A stretch of DNA of 64,000 nt from Primula veris (GCA_963682055.1 OY821741.1:19955211-20019210), one strand, 5' to 3'; positions 44,566-57,214 are shown, numbered from the stretch's first letter. Made by a program: numbers and translations. Notes: a model not told the origin generated them from the sequence alone.

Positions 44566-45754
44566 TTTAGAAGGGTTTCAATACTAACCTTCTTCTTCCG
44601 ATGAGCAGCGTATCGGGTGGAGTACGCTCTTAGCAGCTCTGCCCAGTCTCTTATAGAGCCCCGTGGTAAGTTATGGTACCACGACGAAGCCTCTTGGCCC
44701 AAACTGTTTTTGAAAAACTTGCACATCATCGCATGGTCATCACTCCACAGCTCCATCTTCGTCTTGTAGTGTCTTAGATGGTCAATGGGACAACTCCTTC
44801 CATTATAGAGCCTGAACTCGGGGATGATGAACCCCACAGGATTGCGGTACCGCGTGATCCGTTCGGTACATGGGGTTTCTTAGCATACGTTCCAAGCCTG
44901 TTGGAACGCTTCATCTGTGGCTTGGTAGGGGGGGTGTATCCCCCCTGTTGTGGTGGTGGGCCGTATCCTCCCCCGATCATGTGTTCGGAATACCTATCGT
45001 CCTTCGGGTTTCTGTCGAGGACATATTCCGTATACGCGTTTGGGTGGGCGAAGGTCGGAGGGATTGTTATCGGGACGTTGCCCCCTTGATGGGGCCCTTC
45101 TTGATCTGGTCGCCGGCCCACCGCTTCCAAGGCGGCCCTATAGGCGGAATCTTCCGCTTCACGACGTGGATCTTTGTCTGCATTGGCAGGTTGAGTACCC
45201 AGCAGTCTGATGTCGGCTGCTGCCATGGCCGTCATACACGCTGCCAGTTGAGCTTGCAGCTGGGCGTTGTTCCTTTCATCAGCTATTGGAACGATGTGTT
45301 GTGCTTCCACCGTGGGTGGTGTAATCATCCTTGGTGGGGGAGTCGGTAATCGGGGCAACTGTTCGAGTTCATGACCTTCAGGCATACCAAGCCGGTCAGC
45401 TTCGTTTGTTTGTAAACGGGCACCAGAGTTGACCGAGGCCGTTGGCAAAGGGACTCTTGAGCTCGGTCCTGCATGGGGTCCGGGTATGCGTCTTCTTGCG
45501 CGCCTTAGTACGGGCAAGGCTTGTTCGTCCTCCGAGGACGTTTGGTATTCTTCGACGATCCCTTCAAGCTGTTGGGATTGTTCGATCGGTTGTTCTCGGT
45601 GGACATTGAAGGTGTTCGGTTGGTTTTCGGACTGGATAGCGTCGTATCTATCTCGGATGGCGAGTAGATCGTCGAGGTCTTGTTGGCTAATCTGCACGTG
45701 TTGGTTATTGGTTTCTACTATCTCGGGATGGGTTTCTTCTATATTGGTCACCAT
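44562..45754 (-). pseudogene. Tat-element gag N-terminal part, two frames
   Basis: 44774-45754 encodes 326 residues, MVTNIEETHPEIVETNNQH onwards, a poorly conserved, Pro/Gln-rich N-terminal region. 44562-44837 in another frame gives the conserved gag core (LYNGRSCPIDHLRHYKTKME, SLGQEASSWYHNLPRGSIRD). The change of frame lies between about 44780 and 44840. Translation starts about 60 bp from the primer-binding site. Confidence 0.82.
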
Positions 45755-45813
45755 TGTCGCTCGGCTGGTAGAGTATTGGTATTCGAGGTCTAAGCTAGTT
45801 GAGAACTAGATGA

Positions 45814-45831
45814 TTCCCGGAGACGGCGCCA
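45814..45831 (-). other. Primer-binding site of the Tat-lineage element
   Basis: Minus strand TGGCGCCGTCTCCGGGAA, two bases from the end of the 5' LTR. Confidence 0.85.
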
Positions 45832-45833
45832 TT

Positions 45834-46406
45834 TGATAAAGCCATAACTTTGGTCGGTCACGTTAGACTTTTCAACAATATAATAATGGTAAATCAACGG
45901 TAAAGAATGGATATTTCTTGATCTTTATTATTGCTCGGATTATTATCCTTATTCGGAATATTACACTTGCTCGTATCAGTATCTCTGTATTACAATTATG
46001 CTCGATTTGACTACTTAATCTCTCTTCTTGGTCTTTCTCCCCTTTTATTCGGTGCTCGGCTTTATCTCTGCTCGGTTTATTTCTTGGCGTGATAAGCTTT
46101 AACTTGTTTATCTCTTTTCTCAACTTCTCTCTATAATTTTTGAATAGATTTTCTGGGTCCTTTTCTAGGAGGGGTAGTTGGCTATTTATAGGCAACTATG
46201 TTTTCTATGATGTTGACAAATGTCTCCATCTCAGGGGGTTTTTCAGACATGGGTCCACAGTTGAGTGGGCTTGGGCTTTTGGTAGTAATACCTTATTTTC
46301 CTATAAAAGGCATGTGATGACCCATTTAAGCGTTGGATACCCATTTATAAAGTGGATTGATTATTACCCGAATAGAATAATCGGGTCTAATTTTTATGTT
46401 CTATCA
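45834..46406 (-). repeat. 5' LTR of the Tat-lineage element
   Basis: 573 bp, partner of 30169-30741, with the TATAAATAG box at 46182-46190 on the minus strand and a plus-strand TATAAAAGG at 46302-46310. CATAG follows at 46407-46411. Confidence 0.95.
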
Positions 46407-46411
46407 CATAG

Positions 46412-47740
46412 ATAAAGTACGAAAATAAGCAATATTGTTTTCAGTTCAGACTAGGTTTACAAGTTTAACGAACAATTAAAAGCATGAAAAAACCGTGTAC
46501 TTTGCAATATTTTTCTCAAACTCTCTCTCAAGGTTTTCGTTATTTTCTATTCTGGATAATGATTTATGGACCATGATACAAAGTATATCGGATTACAAGA
46601 AAAGATACAATCTTATCAGAATCTAAGGGCTTTTAAAATTGTGTTCCTCTAACCTGGTTAACTTAACCGATTAGGTTGATCTGATTTATTAGTTTTCACA
46701 AAATAGGTTTGTGGGCTTCAATCCAAACCAGCCTAGCTGCTATGTTAGCTGTTTTGGGCCATCTAAGTCTTCTTTTCTTGGGATGGTCAGTTGCGGACAC
46801 TCACCTTAGTTTCAAAAATTTTACTTCCAAATCACTATTTTTACAGAGCAAAATACAAATTATAGCCAATTATCCGGAAAAACACAAAATTAATGTAAAA
46901 AAACAAATAAATAATAAATCATCACTTATACATGTGTTTTTTTTTAATTAAAAGTGGAAAATTCCACTAGTTTCATTAATTTTTTGAAATTCTGGCCAGA
47001 AGGCGTTATTACACATCAAACTCAAAATAACACAAGACAAAGCAAAAGAAAAGAAACCATATAGACTTAAATGATAGAAACTTTAAAAACAAAGGACCGC
47101 CTTGAGATCAACTACAATTAATATTGATCGTCTTCCTTAGATTTGCACTTGATGTAAAGCTTATAGCTAATTGTGCAGATCGTGGCAACCGGTTAAAAAC
47201 AATTTTAATCACTCACTAAAAACTTAAATAGCCTTTTAACCACCTTACTTTATTCCAAAGTCCCAGCTTTACTAGAAAGAATTAGAGAAATTATCTTTTT
47301 GGACTATAGCTCTTCCATTTTGTCTTTCTTGCTTTTTCCCAACTATCATCATCTTCTATATGATATCCCCTAGGAGACAGGTTTAGGTATACAACTAGCT
47401 CTTCATCATTTTGTATGTTTATTTGGTGCCTAATTTCCAGATTAAATAATTGTTTTCATAAAATTGAGCATCTTGCTCAGGCCTCGGACAACATCCTCAT
47501 CTGAATTTTGATTGCAATATAACATATGATTTTATAGACTCTCATTGTCGGATGTCTAGACAAGGGGTAGAGACGATAAAAATGTGTTCTTATTTTCGAC
47601 TTTTGAATTATCCACAAAATGTAAAATTTATAAAGTTTTTGGATCTCGGATAAAAAAATTCAAAGGCTCACTTGTGACAACTCCCTCTTGATCTAATAAA
47701 ACGCAAAAGATGATTGATCAGATAAGAATTCCGCTTCTCC
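46412..47740. other. Intergenic, no gene seen
   Basis: AT-rich sequence with only short frames without recognisable motifs. The 80-residue plus-strand frame at 46709-46951 has no support. Confidence 0.4.
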
Positions 47741-49020
47741 TTATTCTTTTTTTCTTTCTAATTCCTCTAGCAGCTTAAGATAGGAGATATGCTTCGGTAT
47801 GTTCACAAGATCAGCTATTTCGGAATCTGATTTATATTCCTCTATTAAACCACTATTGTGTTCCAAATTGTTTGTTTGTAAACTCAGTTCAGAGACCTGA
47901 TTCAAAGTTTGAAAGATATTTTGCAAGGGAAGCTTAAAAATGTCTTTTCTTAACCATAGAACCGCTTTCTTCTCATTTTGCTTGTTTGTGAACTTGTTTT
48001 TATCTGGAATGCTAGTACTTTTTTTACTCCAATAATTGCTCTTTTCTACAAAAAAAAAACGTCTTTGTTTAAGTCCACAAACTTAATTACTATGGGTATT
48101 TCCCTATACTTTTTCACGTTGATGCGTGATTGAGTGAAGCTCATTTCCTTTGTCATGAATGAAATAGCCTAACGATCTTCTTTTTTGCAAGTTCTTGTTG
48201 TATTCTAGTATATTTACTTTGTTTTAATTTCTCGTACATTTCATCAAACAACTTGCAAGCTTTAATATTGTATCCTACTTTTTTGCAGTTTGAGCACAAG
48301 GTGCTCGTAGTCGCATAGTTGCCAGAATCCTTCCTCTTGATCTTCATTGCTCTAACCAATCCACACTATATTTGTAAGAGCTTCTTTCAAATCTATTTCT
48401 AAACATATTCTTATTAGACTAGGTCTTGAAAAGTCGACAGTTGCTGAATCTAGTATTAAGGGGCAACCAACGCACTTGCAATAGAGAATAAGCTAGATGT
48501 ATTGTAAAGAAAGATTGGCAACTTACACAACCTAATCCAAACACTGGACACACTAGTCTCTAATCTAGGCCTGAAGTCATAAGTCTATTTGCAGATCCTC
48601 ATTGGATACCCTTGAACTTTCAAACTTTTTCTGACCCAAATTCTTAAGAAGTCATCTTCATGGAAAAATCTTAAAAAGGATGTGTTCATGATCTATCTAT
48701 AATGCCCACTGTGAAATTAGCCTTGAGATTAACCTTGTTCAGGAAAAGATTTATGTCTTCAATAACAGGTGGCCCATGAGAGAATTTACCGATCAATGTG
48801 TACTTAAAAAGGTTTTGACAAAGTGTAACCTCATTTACAGAAAATCTTATTGCTTTTCCCCCCTTGTGTTTACCTATTTCTTTCACTGAAATAAACTTCT
48901 CTTTTGTTCCATGTAGAATTTCTACAAAAGACTTCTCTTTTGTTCCATGTAGAATTCCTACAAAAGATTTAGTTGCGGCATCATCTTTTTCCAACATCTG
49001 GGGATCTCAATGAGTCGTCT
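47741..49020 (-). pseudogene. LINE ORF1 remnant (DUF4283-type)
   Basis: Minus-strand pieces match the DUF4283 region of plant LINE ORF1: 48686-48997 has GGKAIRFSVNEVTLCQNLFK and LIGKFSHGPPVIEDINLFLN, then after a frameshift FHEDDFLRIWVRKSLK and QGYPMRI, then ETSVSSVWIRLCKLP. A degenerate zinc-knuckle stretch CSNCKKVGYNIKAC lies at 48200-48330, with the usual histidine changed. The C-terminal tail may reach 47741. No reverse transcriptase (ORF2) is present to the left, so only the 5' part of the element remains. A 36-bp tandem duplication (48896-48970) adds 12 residues. Confidence 0.7.
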
Positions 49021-49091
49021 TTGATTCACTTTCTGATATATTCTCCACTGATACATACACAAGATCTGAAGGAGATTATGTGGAGGGATAA

Positions 49092-50004
49092 GGGTTAATT
49101 ATGGTGGGTGACTGTTTTGGCCAATTTTAGTATTAGTGACCTAACTCTTTACAATCCCGTTTTAGTGACCTAAATTTATAGTTTGACTTGTTTTAGTGAC
49201 CCGCTGTTATATTTTTTAAATGGAAATCGTTTTAAAGTTTCAATTTAGCCCGTTTAGTTTAAAATTTAACGATAAACGCTTAAAAATTGTAAATACACAC
49301 TTATATAAGCTCACTTAAATTACATACTTATATAAACTCACTTAAATTACACACTTATATAAAACATGCGTTTAAATGAGTTACACAATTAGCAAATAAA
49401 ATAAATACAAGTATCGAACAACATATGAACTATATTAGTTGGGACGATATAAATATATATTTATAAAGTCATTGAATTGAAAGTATACTTACTAACAACT
49501 CAATTTCAATGTAAGAGTTATAATCTAATTAGACTCTTATTTTATTTTAGCATAAAACTCGTCATTCAAAAAAATTATTAGTCTTTAAAAAGTTTAATAA
49601 TGAACTTACATAATACGAAAAAAAGAAAGATTTAGCTTCTATTAATTAATTTGTAGCATGTTATTTGATAGTTTTATATCATTTTTAAATTTGTATTAAC
49701 AAAAGTTGTTTTTTTTTTTCAATTTACATATGAAGATGTAATTTGCATTTGATAGTTTTATAAGATTTCATATAAGTGTTTTTATATGTGTGTAATTTTT
49801 ATAAATTTTAAACGTTTATCGTAAATTTTTAAACAGTACGAACTAAATTGAAACTTTAAAACGGTTTTCATCCAAAAAATGTAACGGTGGGTTACTAAAA
49901 CAACTCAAAATATAAACTTAGGTTACTAAAACAGGATTGTAAAAAGTTATGTCACAAATCTTAAAATTGGCCAAAACATAGGTTACCAAAACATAATTAA
50001 CCCA
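49092..50004. mobile_element. Mutator-like foldback element, copy 2, with 9-bp target duplication
   Basis: GAGGGATAA flanks both sides (49083-49091 and 50005-50013). Ends are GGGTTAATTATGG and, in reverse complement, TGGGTTAATTATG. The inverted repeats extend about 200 bp and include GTTTCAATTTAG and AACGATAAACG segments shared with copy 1 at 26478-27460, to which it is inverted. No transposase is present. Confidence 0.87.
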
Positions 50005-50013
50005 GAGGGATAA

Positions 50014-52469
50014 TGTCTAACCTTTTTTATGTTCATAGGTTTAATCTTGTTTTTCCTATTAAAATAGCCACTTTCTCTCTCTAACTTGATAGACCATCTT
50101 CCTCTTCGACATGTGTTTAAATGTCTTAAATAGTATAAAAAAGCTACAATTTTCTTGGCCAACCAGAACCCCCAACTAGCTGAATGTTTGTTTCGAGTGA
50201 TGGAAGTGAAAGAGATAAATAAACCTAGGTTGTCTAATCCATATTTTTTTGGATTTACTAGCTAGCTTAAAATCTAATAACAAGGGAAAGAAGTAAATCC
50301 TAACTTACTTTCATAGTAATCATATCATGGTTGCATTGAGCTTATTATACAAGTCGATAAACCTCTATTATTCTTAAAGGTGAGTTTTCTCACATGAGTG
50401 CTTATCAGGACGATACCCGATACATCTAACCCTAGTATATTAGTTTTCTAAAAATATATCATACATAGTCTATCATAAACTCAGAAAAATTATCAAAAAT
50501 TACTAAATCTAGCTTTAGGCAAATCCCAACATGGTCGAACTGGTGTTTTCATGCGACAACAAAGAGAAGAGTTCTACAACTTTAAATCGTTTTCCCAATT
50601 TCTAAATTAACAACTTCTTCCATTAGGATATTTGAACGAGAAGACATTAAATTATACCTCTTATTACTGTTTTGCACGTATTATTGATTGTATTTTCATT
50701 ATTTGGTAGATTTAGTGCGTTATATGCTAATTAGAAATTGAGGTTACTCAATAGACTTTATACCGGTGTATAATGCCTTCATTTAGACCATTTTCATTCT
50801 TTTCGTCACAAAAAAAGAAATATATATGTATATATATATGTGAAAACACTCGAAAGTAATATATCTTTTAGCTATGTATTAGGAGTTAGAAATCTATGAA
50901 AATACCCGTGCCTATTATTTATTGCTTAGCGACACTCAGGGACCCAGTGGCGAGTATCAAGCTACTTGTGATATTTATAGTTAAATTACCAATCTTAAAA
51001 TGCATATTTAAGTATTTGTATACATGCTTTATGCATTTTATCATTTTGTACACGATAATGCGTATTATTTTGGTCTTTTTAGGTCAAGTAATATGAAATT
51101 ATTAAACGAATGGGTCAAATTTGAAGATTGAAGGACTTCAAGAACTAGAAGATATTATTATTGAAGTCAAAATTTGGTTATAATGGGTCAATGCGAAAAG
51201 GAAAAAAAGAAATAGCAACAAAATTAGAATCACGTCACATATCCAAATGAAATGATAGTTCATCCAGATCAGCTACGTAATGTCTCTAAAATATAATGAG
51301 GTGAAATAATCCTATTCGCCAAAAAGTGACTCATCCGGATCATACCACATCTGTAGGCGGAGAGGCTGACGACAAGGAACTCCTCGACATGGATAGAGTG
51401 GTCGACACTAACAAAGATACAATCGATGATGGCAATGTGGTAATTGAAAATCGAGGTATGGGCAAGGAGTTTGGAGGTGAGTGTGAGTTCATGTCGTCAT
51501 GATCTGGCTACGATTGTGACCCATGCCACAAAGATTTTCTTGAGCCCCTATGGGCCTAGGGATGGCAAAAACGCAAAATTTAATCCGACCCATGTGAGGT
51601 CGGGTAAAAGTTGTAAATAGATTGTGGCGGGTCGGGTACAAATGATGTGTAGCAAAATAAAACAGTAACCCAACAAATTATGTTGGTCAATTTTATTTTT
51701 TAATTCCCCAATTGAATCCTGCACTTATGAGCTTACAAAAAAAATATCGTTATGGAATTTAATACAAAATTAACATACCATGTAATGTTTAGACATAATT
51801 TTTATTTCTGGGCTTGCAAAAAATAATTGATATGGATATTTATCCTATAGTCTACTCACAGATGAAAAAAGTAAAACTAAGATGCAAACGCTAAAAACAA
51901 ATTATATAAAGTTTAGGCTAGCTCCAATACATATTTAACAAAATGACCATATTTAACAAATCTTTTTATGTTTTAGGCCACTTATGATAAGTAGGTCAAA
52001 TTCTATTTTGGTTCATCTGTTCAACAATTTCTCTACTAGAATCAGGGATAATTGTCTCTCTCCCCCCCCCCCCCCCCCCTCCCCTCCTCTCTCTCTCTCT
52101 AGTTATCTATCTCTTATCCATTCAATCTATACTAGGAAGATCTATGGTGAGGTCAATGACGGAGCAAAAACTGAGAACTGTGGGAAGAAGAAGATGACTA
52201 CATATTTTATTATTTTTAGTAATTACAAAATGTCCTTTATTACTTGAAAATTATGTAGTTTTGACCAAAATATCAATGAATTACAAATGAAACTATTTAG
52301 TTACAATGTCAGATGTATGTTTCCAAAAGCAAACAACTTTACCTATTGTATTTTGCAGAAAAACAAACACATTAATGTAACTAGAAGTTTGATTTATATA
52401 TTTTGAATGACTCATACTGTTTTCGAATTACCATATGCTATTTCATAATGAGTTAGACTATTTTTGTAG
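50014..52469. other. Intergenic: AT-rich sequence, a MITE end and simple repeats
   Basis: No confident gene. Near 51557 a GGGATGGCAAAA...GGTCGGGT segment resembles one end of a hAT-type MITE. A run of 18 C followed by CT repeats occurs at 52062-52100. A GC-richer open stretch at 51305-51502 is described as a finding. AT dinucleotide repeats occur near 50820-50840. Confidence 0.45.
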
Positions 52470-52693
52470 TGATATATGTAAATGTCACTTAAGACTTATT
52501 TGTTACTTTCAGCTATTTGAGGTGTAATAGTGTAAATACGTTTTTATTCAGTTACAAGCTAGTTACATCAGTAGTATAAATGTACACTGAACTCTTTCAT
52601 TTACACCTAATGAGAAATCAACTTCTTCTCATTCATATGATGTGTTTCTCTCTCTATAATTTGTTAGAGATGAGCGTATAATGATTCTTGATA
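52470..52693 (+). repeat. 5' LTR of the plus-strand copia element
   Basis: 224 bp, matching 57215-57425, directly followed by the primer-binding site TGGTATCAGAGC. Confidence 0.9.
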
Positions 52694-52916
52694 TGGTATC
52701 AGAGCATTTATTGCGTTACATTGTTTTCCGCTGCGATTATTGAAGGTTAGATTTATCATTATCTTGACCGCTGTAATTCTTTTTTGGTAATTGTTTTTCG
52801 TCAAAATTACGGTTTCTAATCGATCGATTGAAATTTTATTTGGGTTATATGCGCTTAATTGAGGATAATAGTTTGAAATATAGTTGTATTTGGGGATTTT
52901 TTTTGAGAAATACAAG

Positions 52917-54392
52917 ATGTGTTGTACATGTAGTACTGGTACTTATAATGCTAGTTTGGAAGTGAATAGTCCGTATTTTGTGAATGCTACTGATATTAGT
53001 TGCTATAGTTTGGTTAATCATGTACTCAATGGGGCAAATTATCACACTTGGAAAAGGGCTAGGGAGATAATAATTGGGGTAAAACATAAAAATGGGTTTA
53101 TTGATGGAACCTTAATTTGTTCACCAGATAATTTGGGATTATCTAACACCTGGAAGAGATGCAATTTAATTGTAGTCTCATGAATATTAAACTCAGTTTC
53201 AACAGAAATTGCCCAATCAATATTGTACATTGAATCTGCATCTAAAATGTGGGATATTTTACTAGAGAGGTATTCACAAGCAAATGAGCCTAGAATTTTT
53301 GAGTTACAACAAAATATTCATGCTCTTCAGCAAGGTAAAATGTCTGTATCTCAATATTTCATTAAGTTGGAGAGTTTATGGCTTGATCTTAAACACTTAA
53401 ATCCATTAGCTAGATGTGAATGTGGTGAAATTACTAGGTGTACTTGTAAGTTGATTGAAAAGTTATATGCAAGGGAGGAGAGTATATTTAGAATGATTTT
53501 TCTAATGGGACTTAATGAAGATTATAGTGCTATGAGGGGGCAAGTACTTTTGATAAAACCAGTACCTTATGTAAATGAAGTTTTGCAAATGATGATACAA
53601 GAAGAGAAACAAAAATTTATGGGTCATCATACTAAGGATTTAACTAAGAAAATGGCTATGGCTTCTATCCAGTATCAACCTAGGAAAAATAGAAATGATG
53701 TAAAATGTTCTTTTTGTCATGCAACTGGATATATGAAGAAGAATTATTATAAGCTGCATGGGTACCCTCCTGGTTGGAAATTTATATATGATGGAAAGAG
53801 AGAGAATAGTGGTGGAAATGGTAATGTTGGAGATTTTAGAAGTGGAAATTGACATGAGAATGGAAATGGTTCCAATAGAGAGGGTAATAGAAATTGGTCT
53901 GTAAATAGAGATGGAAGGAATAATGTGATAAATAGGAATGCTCCTACTTATGCTCATCAACTTTCTATACCTATAAATAAGAGGGGTTTTATGTTGAATC
54001 AAGAGCAGTTTAATAATATATATGAAGATTTTCAAGTTCGTTCACCAGGGAAGGCAAGAAGCTCAAATGATACACCATTATCTAACATGGTGTTCACAAA
54101 TATGACTAGTATATATAGTCAAATTTGTGATTATGTTTGTGCTATTGCAAATGATGAAAAGAAGATCTAAACAGAAAATAAGAAATTAACACCTTGGTTG
54201 ATTGATTCTGGTGCAAATCAACATATGGTGAACAGTCTAGACTTTTATACAGATGGAATGAGAGAAATGAGGTCTCAAGTACATTTGGCAAATGGGAATT
54301 TTGTGGCTACAACACACATAGGGGATATATTTTTCCAAACTGGGCAAGATTTAGAATTGTTCTATGTGTTCCACAATTTGGTTTCAATTTAA
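52917..54392 (+). pseudogene. copia gag and protease, decayed
   Basis: The gag start at 52917 leads into PYFVNATDISCYSLVNHVLN and GANYHTWKRA, followed by a frame break near 53170 and an open piece 53223-53852. Its zinc knuckle reads CSFCHATGYMKKNYYKLHGY, so the histidine and last cysteine of CX2CX4HX4C are both tyrosine. The protease site is at 54190-54230 (WLIDSGANQHMVNS). Confidence 0.85.
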
Positions 54393-54535
54393 TATTAGCA
54401 GGCAAATTGACTAAAGATCAAGACTGTTGTTTATTCTTCTTTTCTGGTCACTGCATTATACAGGACCTGAAAACATGGATGATGATTGGTCAATTTTGAG
54501 AAAGGCAGGGACTATATTTATTTGAGAATTAAGGT

Positions 54536-55698
54536 GTGATGACTTCTTTGTGTAATGGAGTAGAGAGTGTAAGTCCATCTGTTTGGCACAACAGGTTAGG
54601 ACATGCTTCTATTAAGCATTTAAATATTTTGAAATATAAAATAGAAGGAATAAATGTAAAGGAAGAAGTTTGTGTTATATGTTACATGTCTAAACAGCAC
54701 AAGTTGCCCTTTTCTTCTAGTACTATACAACATCTAAACCATTTGAGTTGATTCATTGTGATGTATGGGGTCCCTATCAAGTTGAATCTATATTGATGGT
54801 TTTAAATATTTCTTTACTATTGTGGATGATTTTACAATGAAAATCTGGGTATATCTAATGAAACACATGTCCAAAACTAGTGAAATCTTTCCAACTTTTG
54901 TACAACTAGGCAAAACTCAATTTAATTGTCAAGTTAAGACTGTGAGAACAGATAAATGAACAAAGTTCTTATATGATTTCTTCTCCCAGAGTGGTATATT
55001 CCATCAAACAACTTCTGTTGATACTCCACAACAAAATGGAGTTGTGGAGATAAAGCATCAACATTTTGCTAAATGTGGCTACGAGTCTAAGATTCCAGAG
55101 CAACTTCCTTCTTAAGTTTTAGGGAGATTGTGTGCTATCTGCAGCCTATATTATCTACAGGTTGCCTAGTTCTCTTCTCCAGAACAAATCACCATATGAG
55201 GTACAATTTAACAATGTGCCTTTTCATCAACATCTAAGAGTTATTGAATGTCTTTGTTATGCTATGAGTCTTGACAGAGATAGAAGTAAATTTCATAGTA
55301 GAACTAGAAAAAGTAGTCTGCTAGGTTATCGTTTTGGTGTAAAGGGGTACAAAATTTATGATATTGAAGAAAATAAGATTTTCTATTATAGAGATGTGAT
55401 TTTTCATGAACATATCTTTCCCTATGGTTTAGAAAAACACACTACAGATTTGAAAAATGATGAAAATGTTTTGTTTTCTATTGGTGCTAAAACTCAATTG
55501 CCTATTGATGAGGTAAATGGTATGCTGAATTCAGATAATCCAATTAAGGAAGAAGAAGTGCTTGCTGATAATGATGAGATAACTACTGTGGTTTCTACTA
55601 GCTCCCCTGCTCATAGATATCCCACTAGAAGTAGAACTATACCACATATGTTACTAGACTATAATTGTAACAATGTTGTCAGCAATGATTTGCATTGA
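54536..55698 (+). pseudogene. copia integrase region, decayed
   Basis: GAG-pre-integrase zinc region: WHNRLGHASIKHLNILKY and CVICYMSKQHKLPF (54570-54720). The catalytic core between 54750 and 55130 is broken by several stops; TPQQNGVVE is legible near 55025. 55132-55698 gives the core end (LQNKSPYEVQFNNVPFHQHL) and the linker to RT. Confidence 0.82.
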
Positions 55699-55707
55699 TC
55701 TCATTTT

Positions 55708-57204
55708 CATTCTTATGATAAGTTCTCTATTAATCATAAGAATTATTGCATGACTATATCTGGTATTAAAGAACCAAAAACATATAAGGAAACAATACAT
55801 GACACACATTGGATTGAAGCAATGAAAGCTGAAATTCATGCTTTGGAAACAAATAAAACCTGGTCCCTAGTTTCTTTACTTGCAAACAACAAAACTATAG
55901 GGTGCAAGTGAGTTTTCAGAATTAATTATCATTCAAATGGAACTATGGAAAGATAAAGGCTAGATTGGTATCTAAGGGTTATATTCAGCAAGAGGGTATT
56001 GATTTTGAGTCCACTTTTATCCCAGTGGCAAAGATGACAACCATTAGAACTCTTATAGCAATTGCCTCTGTTAAAGGGTGGATATTAGAAAAATTTGATG
56101 TTAACAATGCTTTTCTACATGGAGAATTGAATGAATAAGTTTATATGATGTCTCTTCCTTGATTTTTACAAAAAGATGTGTGCTTAGTCTACAAATTACA
56201 TAAGTATATATATGATTTAAAGTAGGCTAGTAGACAATGGTTCTACAAATTAACAACTGCTCTTCTATCTTTTGGTTTTAAGCAAGCACAATCAGATACT
56301 TCTCTATTTATCTGGTTACAAAATGGTCATTTCTTAGCCTTACTTGTATATGAGCATGATATCATTTTTGCTAGTGATAATGCAAAAATGTTATTACAGG
56401 TAAAACAGTTCTTAAATAAAACTTTTAAAATCAGGGATTTGAGTAATGTAAAGTATTTCCTTGGTTTAGAAGTAGCTAGATCAACTACAGGTGTTAGCTT
56501 ATGTCAAGAAAATACTCATTGGAATTGTTAGAAGAAATGGGGTTAGAACATTGTTCTCCTTCTTCATTCCCTATGGATTCTAATTGAAAAATATCAAAGG
56601 ATGCTGATAATTCTCTCTCTGATCCTTTAATATATAGAAGGTTAGTTGGTAAGCTATTGTATCTTACCATTACTAGACCAGACATATGTTTCTTTGTTAA
56701 TACACTTAGCCAATTTATGGAAAGTGCATGCCATTCTCACTATAATGCATCAATAAGAGTATTGAAATATGTGAAGAGTTCTCCTTCTCAAGGTCTCTTC
56801 TTCCCCTCATCTAGTTCTCTGAAATTATCTGCTTTTTCAGATTCTGATTGGGCTGGATACTGTGTGTTTTTGGGTAAATCCTTGTTGGTTTCGAAAAGCG
56901 AGAAACAGCGAGCCATTTCTAGAAGTTCTACAGAGGCAGAATATAGAGCTATTGATATGAATTGTTGTGAAATTGTTTGGTTGAAGAACTTGTTAAAAGA
57001 ATTGATAAATGATCAAAATGATCCTGTGTTATTATTTAGTGATTGCCATTATATTCGAGAAAAGACTCAAGATCAGGCAGTGCATTTGATGCATGTTACT
57101 CTACTTATCAAATTGCAGATATGCTCACTAAGGCTCTTGGATCCAAGCTTTTTCATTCTTTGATTTGCATGATGGGAGTTCTTGATATATACTCTCCATC
57201 TTGA
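55708..57204 (+). pseudogene. copia RT and RNase H, decayed
   Basis: RT fragments such as [12 protein letters not shown] and [13 protein letters not shown] are broken by stops. The catalytic box, normally YVDD, reads YEHD (near 56345-56365). RNase H at 56657-57163 has LTITRPDICFFVNTLSQFM, SDSDWAGYC and SSTEAEYRAIDMN, ending after a frame break with a degenerate ADMLTKALGS tail. Confidence 0.85.
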
Positions 57205-57214
57205 GAGGGTATAT

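Larger units (their letters stand above)
30169..46406 (-). mobile_element. Complete 16.2-kb Tat-lineage Ty3/gypsy retrotransposon
   Basis: LTRs of 573 bp at 30169-30741 and 45834-46406 run TGATAGAACAT to GGCTTTATCA on the minus strand and differ at about 12 positions by eye. CATAG flanks both ends (30164-30168 and 46407-46411). The primer-binding site at 45814-45831 reads TGGCGCCGTCTCCGGGAA. Gag, protease, RT, RNase H, a second archaeal-type RNase H and integrase follow in that order on the minus strand. The second RNase H, the primer site and the large antisense region downstream of integrase all point to the Tat lineage. Pol has seven stops and gag two frameshifts, so it cannot transpose alone. 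Confidence 0.95.

Noticed and set aside
44778..45809. Plus-strand frames opposite the Tat gag (up to 159 residues)
   Set aside because: They are shadows of the recognised gag on the minus strand and have no TATA box or conserved layout like the true antisense cassette.
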